A stretch of DNA of 64,000 nucleotides from assembly GCA_963700865.1 (NCBI GenBank), contig CAVOZC010000016.1, forward strand, positions 124,001-188,000. Direction: 5' to 3'. The stretch's first letter is position 1. Each line of letters opens with the position of its first letter. Below the pieces are notes generated by a model that was given only the letters and a program-made list of their open reading frames with translations, had not been told where the DNA came from and made no database searches. The position numbers and the translations under genes are program-made. This DNA is from CAVOGJ01 sp963700865 (GTDB taxonomy: Bacteria > Planctomycetota > Planctomycetia > Pirellulales > Pirellulaceae). Of this stretch, positions 9,439-20,125 are shown piece by piece.

Positions 9439-12180
9439 GCAGACACCAGGCGGGAGTCAATTCTGGAGTGACATGACAGCCGTAGGCGCTAGCCTCGGGC
9501 CTAGGCGAGTGGATGTCGTCCCGTCCGTTCGCGTTTCGGTCTTTAACTGACATCTCTTGCACGGGCCCCGTGTCGGCAACGGGCGGGTGTTCCAGCCGCG
9601 TGGTGACGATCGGCAAGGAGAGGCCAGCCCGCCGCTCGGTGGCTGCCCGAGGCTAGCGCCTACGGCTGACGACGATGTGGGTGGTCCCTTGCCGGTGTGT
9701 CATCCCCCCATCAGGGTCTACTAGCGTGCATCAGCGGTTCAAACAACCACCGTTTTCCGGTTGCGCGCGGCCGTGGTCTTGGTGGTTGGTTTCCAAGCGG
9801 CCCCTGCAGGCCATTCTTTTTCTCACAGAGGGCACGGAGGCAGGCAGACACCAGGCGGGAGTCTATTCTGGAGTGACATGACAGCCGTAGGCGCTAGCCT
9901 CGGGCCTAGGCGAGTGGATGTCGTCCCGTCCGTTCGCGTTTCGGTCTTTAACTGACATCTCTTGCACGGGCCCCGTGTCGGCAACGGGCGGGTGTTCCAG
10001 CCGCGTGGTGACGACCGGCAAGGAGAGGCTCAGCCCGCGGCTCGGTGGCTGCCCGAGGCTAGCGCCTACGGCTGACGACGATGTGGGTGGTCCCTTGCCG
10101 GCGTGTCAGCTGCCCATCAGCGTCCATGAGCGCGCATCAGCGGTTCAAACAACCACCGTTTTCCGGTTGCGCGCGGCCGTGGTCTTGGTGGCTGGTTTCC
10201 AAGCGGCCCCTGCAGGCCATTTCTTTTTCTCACAGAGGGCACGGAGGCAGGCAGACACCAGGCGGGAGTCAATTCTGGAGTGACATGACAGCCGTAGGCG
10301 CTAGCCTCGGGCCTAGGCGAGTGGATGTCGTGCCGTCCGTACGCGTTTCGGTCTTTAACTGACATCTCTTGCACGGGCCCCGTGTCGGCAACGGGCGGGC
10401 GTTCCAGCCGCGTGGTGACGACCGGCAAGGAGAGGCCAGCCCGCGGCTCGTTGGCTGCCCGAGGCTAGCGCCTACGGCTGACGACGATGTGGGTGGTCCC
10501 TTACCGGCGTGTCAGCTGCCCATCAGCGTCCATGAGCGCACATCAGCAGTTCAATCAACCACCGTTTTCCGGTTGCCCGCCGTGGTCTTGGTGGTTGGTT
10601 TCCAAGCGGCCCCTGCAGGCCATTTCTTTTTCTCACAGAGGGCACGGAGGCAGGCAGACACCAGGCGGGAGTCAATTCTGGAGTGACATGACAGCCGTAG
10701 GCGCTAGCCTCGGGCCTAGGCGAGTGGAGGTCGTCCCGTCCGTTCGCGTTTCGGTCTTTAACTGACATCTCTTGCACGGGCCCCGTGTCGGCAACGGGCG
10801 GGTGTTCCAGCCGCGTGGTGACGACCGGCAAGGAGAGGCCAGCCCGCGGCTCGGTGGCTGCCCGAGGCTAGCGCCTACGGCTGACGTCGATGTGGGTGGT
10901 CCCTTACCGGCTTGTCATCCCCCCATCAGGGTCTACTAGCGTGCATCAGCGGTTCAATCAACCACCGTTTTCCGGTTGCCCGCCGTGGTCTTGGTGGTTG
11001 GTTTCCAAGCGGCCCCTGCAGGCCATTTCTTTTTCTCACAGAGGGCACGGAGGCAGGCAGACACCAGGCGGGAGTCAATTCTGGAGTGACATGACAGCCG
11101 TAGGCGCTAGCCTCGGGCCTAGGCGAGTGGAGGTCGTCCCGTCCGTTCGCGTTTCGGTCTTTAACTGACATCTCTTGCACGGGCCCCGTGTCGGCAACGG
11201 GCGGGTGTTCCAGCCGCGTGGTGACGACCGGCAAGGAGAGGCCAGCCCGCGGCTCGGTGGCTGCCCGAGGCTAGCGCCTACGGCTGACGACGATGTGGGT
11301 GGTCCCTTACCGGCTTGTCATCCCCCCATCAGGGTCTACTAGCGTGCATCAGCGGTTCAAACAACCACCGTTTTCCGGTTGCCCGCCGTGGTCTTGGTGG
11401 TTGGTTTCCAAGTGGCCCCTGCAGGCCATTTCTTTTTCTCACAGAGGGCACGGAGGCAGGCAGACACCAGGCGGGAGTCAATTCTGGAGTGACATGACAG
11501 CCGTAGGCGCTAGCCTCGGGCCTAGGCGAGTGGATGTCGTGCCGTCCGTTCGCGTTTCGGTCTTTAACTGACATCTCTTGCACGGGCCCCGTGTCGGCAA
11601 CGGGCGGGTGTTCCAGCCGCGTGGTGACGACCGGCAAGGAGAGGCCAGCCCGCGGCCCGGTGGCTGCCCGAGGCTAGCGCCTACGGCTGACGACGATGTG
11701 GTGGTCCCGCCGGTGTGTCAGTCACCCCCATCAGGCGTTCTACTAGCGTGCATCAGCGGTTCAATCGACCACCGTTTTCCGGTTGCCCGCCGTGGTCTTG
11801 GTGGTTGGTTTCCAAGCGGCCCCTGCAGGCCATTTCTTTTTCTCACAGAGGGCACGGAGGCAGGCAGACACCAGGCGGGAGTCAATTCTGGAGTGACATG
11901 ACAGCCGTAGGCGCTAGCCTCGGGCCTAAGCGAGTGGATGTCGTCCCGTCCGTTCGCGTTTCGGTCTTTAACTGACATCTCTTGCACGGGCCCCGTGTCG
12001 GCAACGGGCGGGTGTTCCAGCCGCGTGGTGATGACCGGCAAGGAGAGGCAGCCCGCGGCTCGTTGGCTGCCCGAGGCTAGCCGCCTACGGCTGACGACGA
12101 TGTGGGTGGTCCCTTGCCGGCGTGTCAGCTGCCCATCAGCGTCCATGAGTGCGCATCAGCGGTTCACAAAACGACCGTTT
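9439..12180. repeat. Tandem array of about seven ~405-bp direct repeats with internal inverted 21-mers
   Basis: The left arm CCGTAGGCGCTAGCCTCGGG starts at 9480, 9885, 10292, 10695, 11098, 11501 and 11905 (period 403-407). About 145 bp inside each unit lies its reverse complement, starting at 9645, 10051, 10457, 10860, 11263, 11666 and 12069 (the last has one extra C). Between the arms is a palindrome CACGGGCCCCGTG; in the spacer half CAACCACC pairs with GGTGGTTG and GGCC brackets CCTGCA. Open frames recur on both strands only because units are near-identical, and the ~92-101 residue products have no recognisable domain. The array lies between a minus-strand gene start and a plus-strand gene start, so it is truly intergenic. 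Function unknown; it could be amplified MITE-like DNA or structured RNA. Confidence 0.9.
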
Positions 12181-12353
12181 GTTACGCAGGGATCCGATCC
12201 AAGCCTTGATGTAGGCGTGGGTCACGGCGCTGACACTTGACGTTGGAAGTATCCCGGCAACAATGGGCCCCGATTCGACAATCGGTTTTGTGCCACGCAA
12301 GCACCTTCCGATCTGGCTTGCCCACGCGATCGCAAACATCTGGTATGTAAAAT

Positions 12354-12851
12354 ATGGAATCAATCGTCCTCATTCGGGAAAACCTGAGGCTGAGCGCCGA
12401 CATTGTACTCGCCCGCATCGAGGACATGCGGGACCACTGCGTGGTTTTTCCCACTCCGCGAGGCGGTTGTCATACCCTGTGGGTTCTTGGGCACTTGGCG
12501 TATATCGAAGGCCTCGTGATCCAGCGTTTCATGCTTGGGCAAATGAACCCCCTGGCCGATTGGGAGGAACGATTTGACGGGGCGGAAGTGGTCGGGGACA
12601 GGGAGCGATTCCCACCGTTTGATCAGGTCCTGGAGGCGTGCCGACAGGCGCGCGTCTCGACGATCAACCGGCTTGACTCGTTCACCGAGGCGGAACTGGA
12701 CAGGGCGAGCCAGAAGGTCCCGGAGGGCGTGGCAGACCTTTTTGGCACGTACCGTCGTTGCTTCCAATATGTGGCGGACCATTGGTACATGCACCGGGGG
12801 CAACTGGCGGATGCTCGCCGCGCTGCCGGGCTGGAGCGGATGTGGTTCTAA
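12354..12851 (+). CDS. DinB-like family protein
   Basis: The protein has 165 residues with the four-helix DinB/DUF664-like pattern. The first metal-ligand-type His sits in VLGHLAYIEG (about 47) and the last pair in ADHWYMHRGQLADARRAAG (about 142-146). DinB-fold proteins bind a divalent metal and are often thiol-dependent transferases or stress-induced proteins, but no specific activity can be assigned. The start is the first ATG after the repeat array; no strong Shine-Dalgarno is visible. It is convergent with the ABA4-like gene downstream. Confidence 0.85.
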   Translation: MESIVLIRENLRLSADIVLARIEDMRDHCVVFPTPRGGCHTLWVLGHLAYIEGLVIQRFMLGQMNPLADWEERFDGAEVVGDRERFPPFDQVLEACRQARVSTINRLDSFTEAELDRASQKVPEGVADLFGTYRRCFQYVADHWYMHRGQLADARRAAGLERMWF

Positions 12852-12956
12852 GTCGCTTCCAGGCAGGGACTGCGGCATTGGTCCCGTAGTCCGCAGGTCA
12901 GGCTCAATCCTGCATCGCGCGGGCATCGAATTACCAACGCGATGTGGCTCTCGCTG

Positions 12957-13397
12957 TTAACCGGGACTTACTTTCTGCGCTCGTCGCCAGCCATGCAGCT
13001 GCCGGACAACTAAATAAAGTAGCAGGCCCAAAGGACCCAGTATGAACACGAAACACAGCATGGGCGACGTCCACCAGGCGCTGATGCGGCGTTCGCGGCT
13101 GTCGAGATAAACCCAGCGACCCACGAAGAGGTCGAAGGCCAGAAAATGCACCCAGCCAATGGTTGCGCCATGCTCGGTGCCCAGCAATGCGGCGATCGCC
13201 GGAAGTCTGGGATTCATCAAATCCGGCCAGACGGTTCGAACATGAGGCAGGACCAAAACGGCATAGAGTATCGCCGCGGGCAGGACGACCGACGGCGAGG
13301 TCATGATGCGACGCGTCCACCGTCCCTGGGGGACAAAGATCATCAGCAGCCAGAAGGGCATTACGAGCAGGATACTGAGCGAAAAGACCGTCGCCAT
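12957..13397 (-). CDS. ABA4-like (DUF4281) membrane protein
   Basis: The protein has 146 residues and about four hydrophobic segments: 3-23, 36-53, 83-95 and 112-131. The pattern SLSILLVMPFWLLMIFVPQ at the N-terminus, WVHFLAFDLFVGRWVYLDS in the middle and LCFVFILGPLGLLLYL at the end matches the DUF4281/ABA4-like family, known from plant neoxanthin synthesis and widespread in bacteria. The ATG at 13397 lies 7 bp beyond the stop of the polyketide synthase (13405), so the two are probably one transcription unit. A role in modifying or locating the lipid product of the synthase is only an inference. Confidence 0.8.
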   Translation of the reverse strand: MATVFSLSILLVMPFWLLMIFVPQGRWTRRIMTSPSVVLPAAILYAVLVLPHVRTVWPDLMNPRLPAIAALLGTEHGATIGWVHFLAFDLFVGRWVYLDSRERRISAWWTSPMLCFVFILGPLGLLLYLVVRQLHGWRRAQKVSPG

Positions 13398-13404
13398 CGA
13401 ATAC

Positions 13405-14377
13405 CTACCCGGCTGCGTCTCCGACGAGATCGAAGAAGCCGACTTTGTCCAAATTTGCGCGGTAGCAGTCCAGCAACTCCTCGTCGACCGGATGGCAGCG
13501 AATACTGCTGTCGGCCAGGGCGCTTCGAGCCTTACTGCAGTCAAAGTCGATCTGGAACGCGGGCGGAATAAAGTCGTCGTTTTCGTTGCCTTCTTCGGCC
13601 AGTACTTCCGACAGCAGTCCAACCACTTCTGCGGGAACGCTGTCGGCCAACTCGGCCAGAGGCAGCACGCCACTCTCGCAAACTGGACACGCGAATCGCA
13701 AAATCGTTGGCCTGCAGCCATTTGGCCATTCCATGCAGTTTCAGCGGTTTATGATTGAGCAGGTTGAACTCGTTATCCAGGCACGCTTGCTTCCGCGAAA
13801 TGTGAACGATTGCATCCGCCACAAAATCGACCGGAGTCAAATCAATTTGAATGTTGATTTCCGGCACGCTGCCCACGTGCAGGATGCCCAGCATCAGTGT
13901 ATGCATGATATCGTTCGTGTTTGCCGCGCCGGTCACACTATGCCCCGTGATATTTCCCGGGCGATAGATGTTGACTGGTAACCCGCGGCGACGTGCCTCG
14001 GCCACCATCAATTCACAGACCCACTTTGTCTTTGCGTATCCATTTTGCAAATGAGCAAAACTGGGAAGCGGGTCAGTCTCCGTCACCAGATCACCGGCGC
14101 GTTTATCATGACTTGCAAATACGCTAAAGCTGCTGACAATGTGGGTCGGTTTCACGCGGTGTGTCAGTGCCAGACGGAGACATTCGTGAGTACCGTTCAC
14201 GTTGACCGCCCGCAACGTCGCATAATTGCCCGCCAGGTTCACGTCGGCGCCGTTGTGATAAATCACATCGACCTCGTGGCACAATTTGTCAAACGTGTCA
14301 GGAGCGATTCCGAGACGTGGTTGCGTCAGATCGCCCACAACTGCCCGAAGTCGATTCACCCGCTCGCCGGTGTCCAA
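13405..14377 (-). CDS. PKS segment 8: terminal thioester reductase
   Basis: Two frames joined near 13675 complete the extended-SDR reductase domain. Seen: DVIYHNGADVN, the catalytic YxxxK in NGYAKTKWVCEL, INIYRPGNITGHS-like substrate motif (NIYRPGNITGHS), and TPVDFVADAIVHIS. The second frame (13734-13405) holds the short helical C-terminus ending at the stop at 13405. R domains of this type release the ACP-bound chain by NADPH reduction to an aldehyde or alcohol. Confidence 0.88.
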
Positions 14378-15233
14378 GCCGTACTTTTGTCAGATTCGCG
14401 ATCAGCCGTTCGTGAGCGTGCTGCGGGTTGTCGGCACGAACCAGGCAAATAATTTCAGCGGCCGTCGTCTTCAGCAACGCATCGATAAGGTAGGCGCCGA
14501 CAAAGCCGGTCGCTCCCGTAAGAAATACCTTGTCAAACCTGGCAAAATCGAAGGAAGGATCGTCGCAACGAATGGACTCGTCCAATCCGGATTCCACAAC
14601 GGGATCGACATCATCGGCCATTGCCTGGAACGTCAGATCGTTGGCTGCCGCCGGCTTCCAGTCAGCGAAACGGGTGGTGCCCAGCGCCAATTCGGAGATC
14701 GGAAGTCGAGGATTTTCGCGAATCTTCACCAGCATGTCCTGGAATCGATCATGGAGGGCTCTGACGGTTTCGGCGTCAACGACTTGCTCGTTGAAATGCC
14801 AGGCACCGAAAATCGAGCCACTGGCTTCTTCCATGGACAGCGATAAATCGCAATTGGCCACTTCGCAGGGTAGCTGGATTGTGTGAAAGACGGACTTGCC
14901 GATCTGGAATTTGTGCCCGGATGGACCCAGCAGGAACGTCGACAGACCTCTCGGATCAAGATCGGTTTCGGGCTCCATTTGGAAGTGGAAACGGATGGGA
15001 AGACCCGTGGGCACATCCATTCGCGACAACGCTCGGACCAATGGATACTGCTGGTTGGCAGCTGCGGTGTCAACGCGATCGCCTGAGCGCGCGAGGAATT
15101 GCGTAAAATCAGGATTGTCGACGACGGTGCTGCGAATGGCCGTCTCGTTCTGGATCGGACCGACCACCTTCGACAGTTCCGGGTGCTGTCGTCCTGGGTA
15201 AATCGCAAGCGATGACCATATCTTGCTGGCCAC
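14375..15233 (-). CDS. PKS segment 7: C-terminal half of condensation domain and start of thioester reductase
   Basis: Frame open 15233-14298. The condensation domain C-terminus is recognised by DLSLSMEEASGSIFGAWHFN and the following ALHDRFQDMLVKI. After a ~70-residue linker the reductase starts with the NAD(P)H-binding motif FLTGATGFVGAYLIDALL. Homology leaves this frame near 14385. Confidence 0.85.
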
Positions 15234-15757
15234 AAGCGGAGTGCATGAGTAACTGATAAGTGGCCAACACGGTCTTGTAGAGCGTCGTTTCCTGCTCCGC
15301 GGTTAATGCCAATAATTGCTGACTGAGCGCGGAATCTAGTTGGAATCGGTGAACACTCCGCGCCACCACCCGTTCCGTGGTCGGCGCCAATTCGCCATGG
15401 ATGTCGATGCCCGCGGGAGCGCCCAACAACTGGTCTCGCCAATACTCGTAGTTCTTGCGAGCCGAGTCTGACGGTAGGTACTCTGCTTCCCAGGTGACAT
15501 AATCGTGGAACGAATATTCCTGTAGCAGGCAAATCCCCAATGTCACCTTGCTGTAAATTGTGATAGCTGGCCAATAAATCGTTCATGACGATGGTCGCGC
15601 TACGACGGTCGGCCACTATGCGGTGGCAGGCAAAGACGAGCACGTCGCCATTGGTCGCGGTCCGAATCAGCCCGAACCGTGTAGCGGCTTTCTCCAACTG
15701 GAACGGGCGAGTGGCATATTGCGCGACGATGGGCGAGACGTCACTGGTTGCATCTTT
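15109..15757 (-). CDS. PKS segment 6: middle of degenerate condensation domain (two short frames)
   Basis: Two short frames joined near 15543 cover the centre of the condensation domain. Where the catalytic HHxxxDG is expected the sequence reads CHRIVADRRS: the second, catalytic His is Arg and the Gly is Arg; only the first His and the Asp remain. The next block YSFHDYVTWEAEYL and KNYEYWRDQLLG is typical of condensation domains. The frame breaks again near 15200. The domain is probably not a condensation catalyst, comparable to remnant C domains at the end of some fungal reducing synthases. Confidence 0.75.
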
Positions 15758-16870
15758 GGGTCAGATCGTGAAATTCGCACTCGATCTCGGCGTTCCACCG
15801 TTGACAGGGCTGCGCGACATTGGCGGTTACCTGGAAGGTGGTGCGCAACATCGGATGCGCTGACGTCACTTCGCGAACTGCCGCCGCCACGAATTCCGCG
15901 TCCAGCCCTGGCAGCACGAGTGTCGCGAAGACCACCATATTGGCGACGCTCGTCGGGTCGTTCTGATGAGCGGTCCACCACCGCTGTTGATTGGCTGACA
16001 ATCCCATCACGGCCTTGTGCTGGGTGTGTTCAAGTGGCTTCAACGCCGCGGCCGCGGCGGTCGCCTGACCACCTTCGGACTCTTCGCCATTGCCGCTGCC
16101 GATCATCATGTCGAGCATGATGTCCGCCAGTTCCCGGATGCTCGGTCCGGCCAGAACCTTACCCATCGGCACACTCAGGCCGATTTCGCCTTCAATGCGA
16201 TTCATCAGTTCCACGGCCATCAACGAGTCAAGGCCCAGGCTCGTCAATGGTGTATCGAAGTCGATGCCATCCACATTGATACTGCATACCGCCCCCATGT
16301 TCTCGGCGATGAATGATTGCAGCATCGGAGCTCGAGCTTCCGGCGCCGCCGCCATGACACGAGGTCCGATGGAGCCGCCGGTTGCTTCTTCGCCTTGTTC
16401 CTTCAGCATCGACGAAAACGTGTTCGACTGCGCGACATAAGCGATGGCTTTGCCCCAAAGCCGCCAGTCAGCACGGCTCGCCAGCACTTGCGGCATCTGA
16501 TGTTGCAGCAAACGTCGGATGACTCGCAGGGCCTCTTCGACCTTGATCGACTTCATGCCGATGGCGTCGAGGTAGGCCGCTGTTTTCTCGTTGCGAGCGA
16601 CAAAACCGGCTCCCGACAAGGCACCCCAGTTGATGGTCAAAGCCGGCAAGCCCAGGCTGCGACGATAATGCGCCAATCCTTCGAGATAGACATTGCCGGC
16701 GTTGTAATTCGACTGCTTCGGCGCACCAATGACGGCGGAGAAGGAACTGAAGCAGATGAAATGTTCCAGCGGCATCGCGCGCGTTGCCACGTGTAGATTC
16801 CAGGCTCCGTTCATTTTCGGGCGCAGCACGGTCTGGAACAAATGGTCGTCCAGGTCGGCAGATGAATTCA
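15741..16870 (-). CDS. PKS segment 5: C-half of ketoreductase, ACP, start of condensation domain
   Basis: Frame open 16892-15741. The KR active-site Ser and Tyr are in CFSSFSAVIG and QSNYNAGNVYLEG. The ACP carries the phosphopantetheine Ser in LTSLGLDSLMAVELMNR. A glycine/alanine-rich linker leads to a condensation-type N-terminus (ANQQRWWTAHQNDP, AHPMLRTTFQ). The frame breaks near 15750. Confidence 0.9.
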
Positions 16871-18840
16871 TCGCGGAGTACCATGGCACCATGGATTACG
16901 CCCAGCAGCGGCGGATGGCCCTCCCTGCCCACGGCGTCAATTACCCGCTCAACATCCGCCAGCTTCGACACGTCACCGCGGGCGTCCGTCACCGAGGCAC
17001 CCAAGGCCCGAATTTCTTCTATTCCGGCTTTCGCTTCCTCATCGCGAGGCCCACTTCGGCTCATCAAAACGATATGGCCCGCACCATGCATGGCCATCCA
17101 TTTGGCGACCTCCAAGCCAAAACCCGACGCGCCCCCGGTGACGAGATAGCTACCTTCTTTGCGAAACAGATAACCATCTTCGTTGCACGTCCCGATCGGA
17201 ATTTCGTTGACGTCAAACGTCAGCACGTTCTTGCCAACGTGTTTGCCTTGAGCCATGAAGCGATACGCTTCTTCAACGTGAGTGATGGGAAAGTCAGTGT
17301 GCGTCAGCGGCCGGAAGATCCCCTGCTCGAATTTTTCACCGAGTTCGACGAACATTTCAGCGATATGGTCGGTACGCTGCACAATGTATTCAATCAGGTC
17401 GAACATGAAGTAGCTGATATTGTCCTTCAGCAACTCCATACCGATTTTCGTGTTGTTGAAGATATCAACCTTGCCAATTTCCACAAACCGACCAAAAGGA
17501 GCCAGCACCGAAAGGCTTTTGGGGATAAAGTCGGCGGCCAACGAATTCAGCACACAGTCGACACCCTTCCCGTGAGTAATCCGCATCACATCATCAACAA
17601 AGTCGAGTGACCGGGAGTGCATGGCATGGTCGACACCCAAATCCACGAGTAGTTGCCTTTTTTCGGCCGAGCCCGCGGTTGCGAATACTTCCAATCCCAG
17701 CTCTTTCGCAATTTGAATCGCTGCCTGGCCAACGCCACCGGTACCGGCGTGAATCAAAATCTTCTCGCCTTTTCGCATGTTTGCCAGCCACACCAGCGCA
17801 TAGTACGCGGTCGAGAACACCGTCGGGATGGTGGCCGCGTCGGCAAACGAAATGGCAGCCGGCTTCTTAAAGACGGCACGCGCGTCTGTCGTGACATAGC
17901 CGCGGAACGTGCCGGACCCCATCCCGAGGATATGGTCACCCGGCTGCAGGTGGCTCACCCCTTCGCCGACCGCCAGAACCGTCCCGGCAAAATCTTCTCC
18001 AAATCCGGGGAAGGCCATGGTATTGCCGATCGGCATCCCGAGCGCCTTCATGACATTGCGAAAATTAATTCCTGCCGCAATCACGCGAGCTTCGATCTCG
18101 CCAGGTCCCGGTGCGTGCCGGCGCGTTTCGTTGAGAGACAAATTCGACAGAATACCGGGCGTTTCAATTTGAAGTTGATACGGCACGACGCTGCCATCCG
18201 GCTGAATCGCGTTCTTCAGACGGCGCGGGAAATCGGTGGCACGTACACGTTGGATCCGCTTCAGCATCCGCTGACCGCGCCGATACGCCACTTCCGGTTC
18301 AGGTTCCAGCAACGACATTTCGCCGATGATTTGAGCTGCATCGTTGTCGGACCGGGTCGGATCGAGATCAATGGTCCGCCAACGGACATCTGGATTTTCA
18401 TTAAACGCAACGCGCAGCATGCCATTGATGGCCGACGACAGGTGGCGGCTGACGCGATCACCGTCCAGTACGGCCTGTGCATCCCGCGTTACGAAGTAAA
18501 CCGTCGTGCTGGTGCCAAGCCGAGCCAGGACATGCGACAATTTCAGCGCGGTGAGTACTCCTGTTTGCTGTGCGAACTCGATATCCGTTTCGGTCAAGTC
18601 CGCATGGCAACCATGCTCAAGCGACCAACAGTGAATGACGCCGTCAAGCTGGTCCCAGCTGGCCAGCGCGATGCCAAGGTCCTCTTCGTTGTCAAGAGTT
18701 ACCGTGAAGTTGCCGTCCGCGGCGGCGTTAAATTCACCGCCGATCGTCAAACGCAGAATGGTGGCCCCACGAGATTCCAATTCCGTCGCCACCGCCTCCG
18801 CCACGCCCGCGTCGTCCATGAAGATCGGCGTAGCTCGCAT
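16868..18840 (-). CDS. PKS segment 4: structural KR, enoylreductase and N-half of ketoreductase
   Basis: The open frame is 18840-16468, with homology ending near 16868. The first ~200 residues are the structural (pseudo) ketoreductase half. The enoylreductase follows: GEIEARVIAAGINFRNVMKA, and the NADPH motif HAGTGGVGQAAIQIAKELG. The catalytic KR then begins with YLVTGGASGFGLEVAKWMA (GGxGxxG). Near 16865 one indel shifts the frame in the middle of the KR (VLRDEFI then ADLDDHLFQTVL). Confidence 0.9.
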
Positions 18841-18849
18841 CCCTGAACG

Positions 18850-20125
18850 CGTCCGCGGCCGATTCCGTCGATGCCAGCGGGGCTCGACTCCGCGACGTCC
18901 ATCGATGGTCGAGCGGCGGCGGAAACGCCATCATCGGCCACTTGTGTCGTGGTCTCCGAGCCATCGCCACGGGCCAAGTCCTCTTCCGATTGCCAAACGT
19001 AATGATACAGATTCGCTTCCACATCGTCGTCGTCGCGGATATGTTCCATGGGTTCGGTGCGGAAGTCGAGAATGTCGGCGATGCGTTCGCCGTTGTCATC
19101 GTAGACTTCGATGTCGAAGCTGATCATGTCATCCGTGAATAGCTTTTGATTTCCGTAAGCCCAAAAGCGAGCCGGAATGTGGTCGCGGTACAGCCGGACT
19201 CGACCCAGTCGTCGCGGCAAGTACAAATTTTTCGATGCGTTATGCGTCGGCGGCGCGTTGATGGCGGCTTTACCGACTTGAAGGCAAGCGTCCAGCAGGA
19301 TCGGATGGAAGTGGTGCCCCGGCTCGCAGTCCACGATGGCGTCTTTAGGATAGGGTTGGCCCGTGGGGCCAACGGTCCCGTCCGGCACAATCACTTCAAT
19401 CATGGCTCGGCCACGATCGTGATAAACGTTCTTGATCAGCCTGAAATGCGGTCCGAAGTGGAAGCCAGCGTCATCAAGTTCCTGATAGTATTGATCGTGG
19501 CCCGTATGACGCGGCAAGCTGGCCTGGAGCGCCTCCAAATCGATCTTGTCGGGCGCGTCGGACTGGTACAGCGTCAAACGTCCTTCGACATGCAGGTCCC
19601 AATCCTTAAGGTCGGTACTCGATTTGATCGTGTAGCTCTTATCAATGGGATTGAATTCGATCCTCACCGTCGGCACCGCTTCTTCACTGAGAAACAGCGC
19701 CTTCTTCACCACCATGTCTTCGACGGTGTATGGTTGATCTGGATAAACCGCTCGGGCGAGTGCCAGTGAAATCTCGCCGTAACCGGCCGCGGGAAAGAGA
19801 ATGCTGCCCCAGAAACGGTGGCTTTCCAGGTAGGTGTAGACCCGCGGGTCCATCTGAAATTCCCACGTCGGATTTCCGTTCTCCAATCGTTTGCCAAGCA
19901 GCGGGTGCGTGTCTGGTTGAATGCGATTGACGCGTCCAGATTCACCTTCCAACCAGAAGCGTTCCCGGTTCCAAGGGTACCGCGGCAAGCGAACGAATTT
20001 GCCGGTTGACTGATTGAGCGAAGCCCAATCGATTTCGATGCCGTAGGCGTGAAGTCCGGCGAGGTTCTGCAGCAGATTGTACGACTCGTCCGTCTTTCGC
20101 ATCAGCGAATGGAAGACGGCACCTC
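18850..20125 (-). CDS. PKS segment 3: dehydratase
   Basis: Frame open from 20102 to 18747, joined to the AT by one indel near 20125 (reading VFHSLMRKTDES across the break). Post-AT linker LPRYPWNRERFW is present. The dehydratase has both catalytic motifs: HRFWGSILFP (HxxxGxxxxP) in the first hotdog and LLDACLQVG (DxxxQ) in the second. No methyltransferase domain follows; the sequence passes through a low-complexity acidic linker into the psiKR part of the next segment. Confidence 0.87.

Noticed and set aside
9661..11975. Recurrent ~92-101 residue ORFs on both strands of the repeat array
   Set aside because: They recur only because the DNA units are near-identical; both strands are equally open, unit lengths vary by non-multiples of three, and no motif, signal or ribosome site supports translation.
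9439..12180. CRISPR array
   Set aside because: Units are ~405 bp and almost wholly identical, with no short repeats separated by unique spacers and no cas gene nearby.
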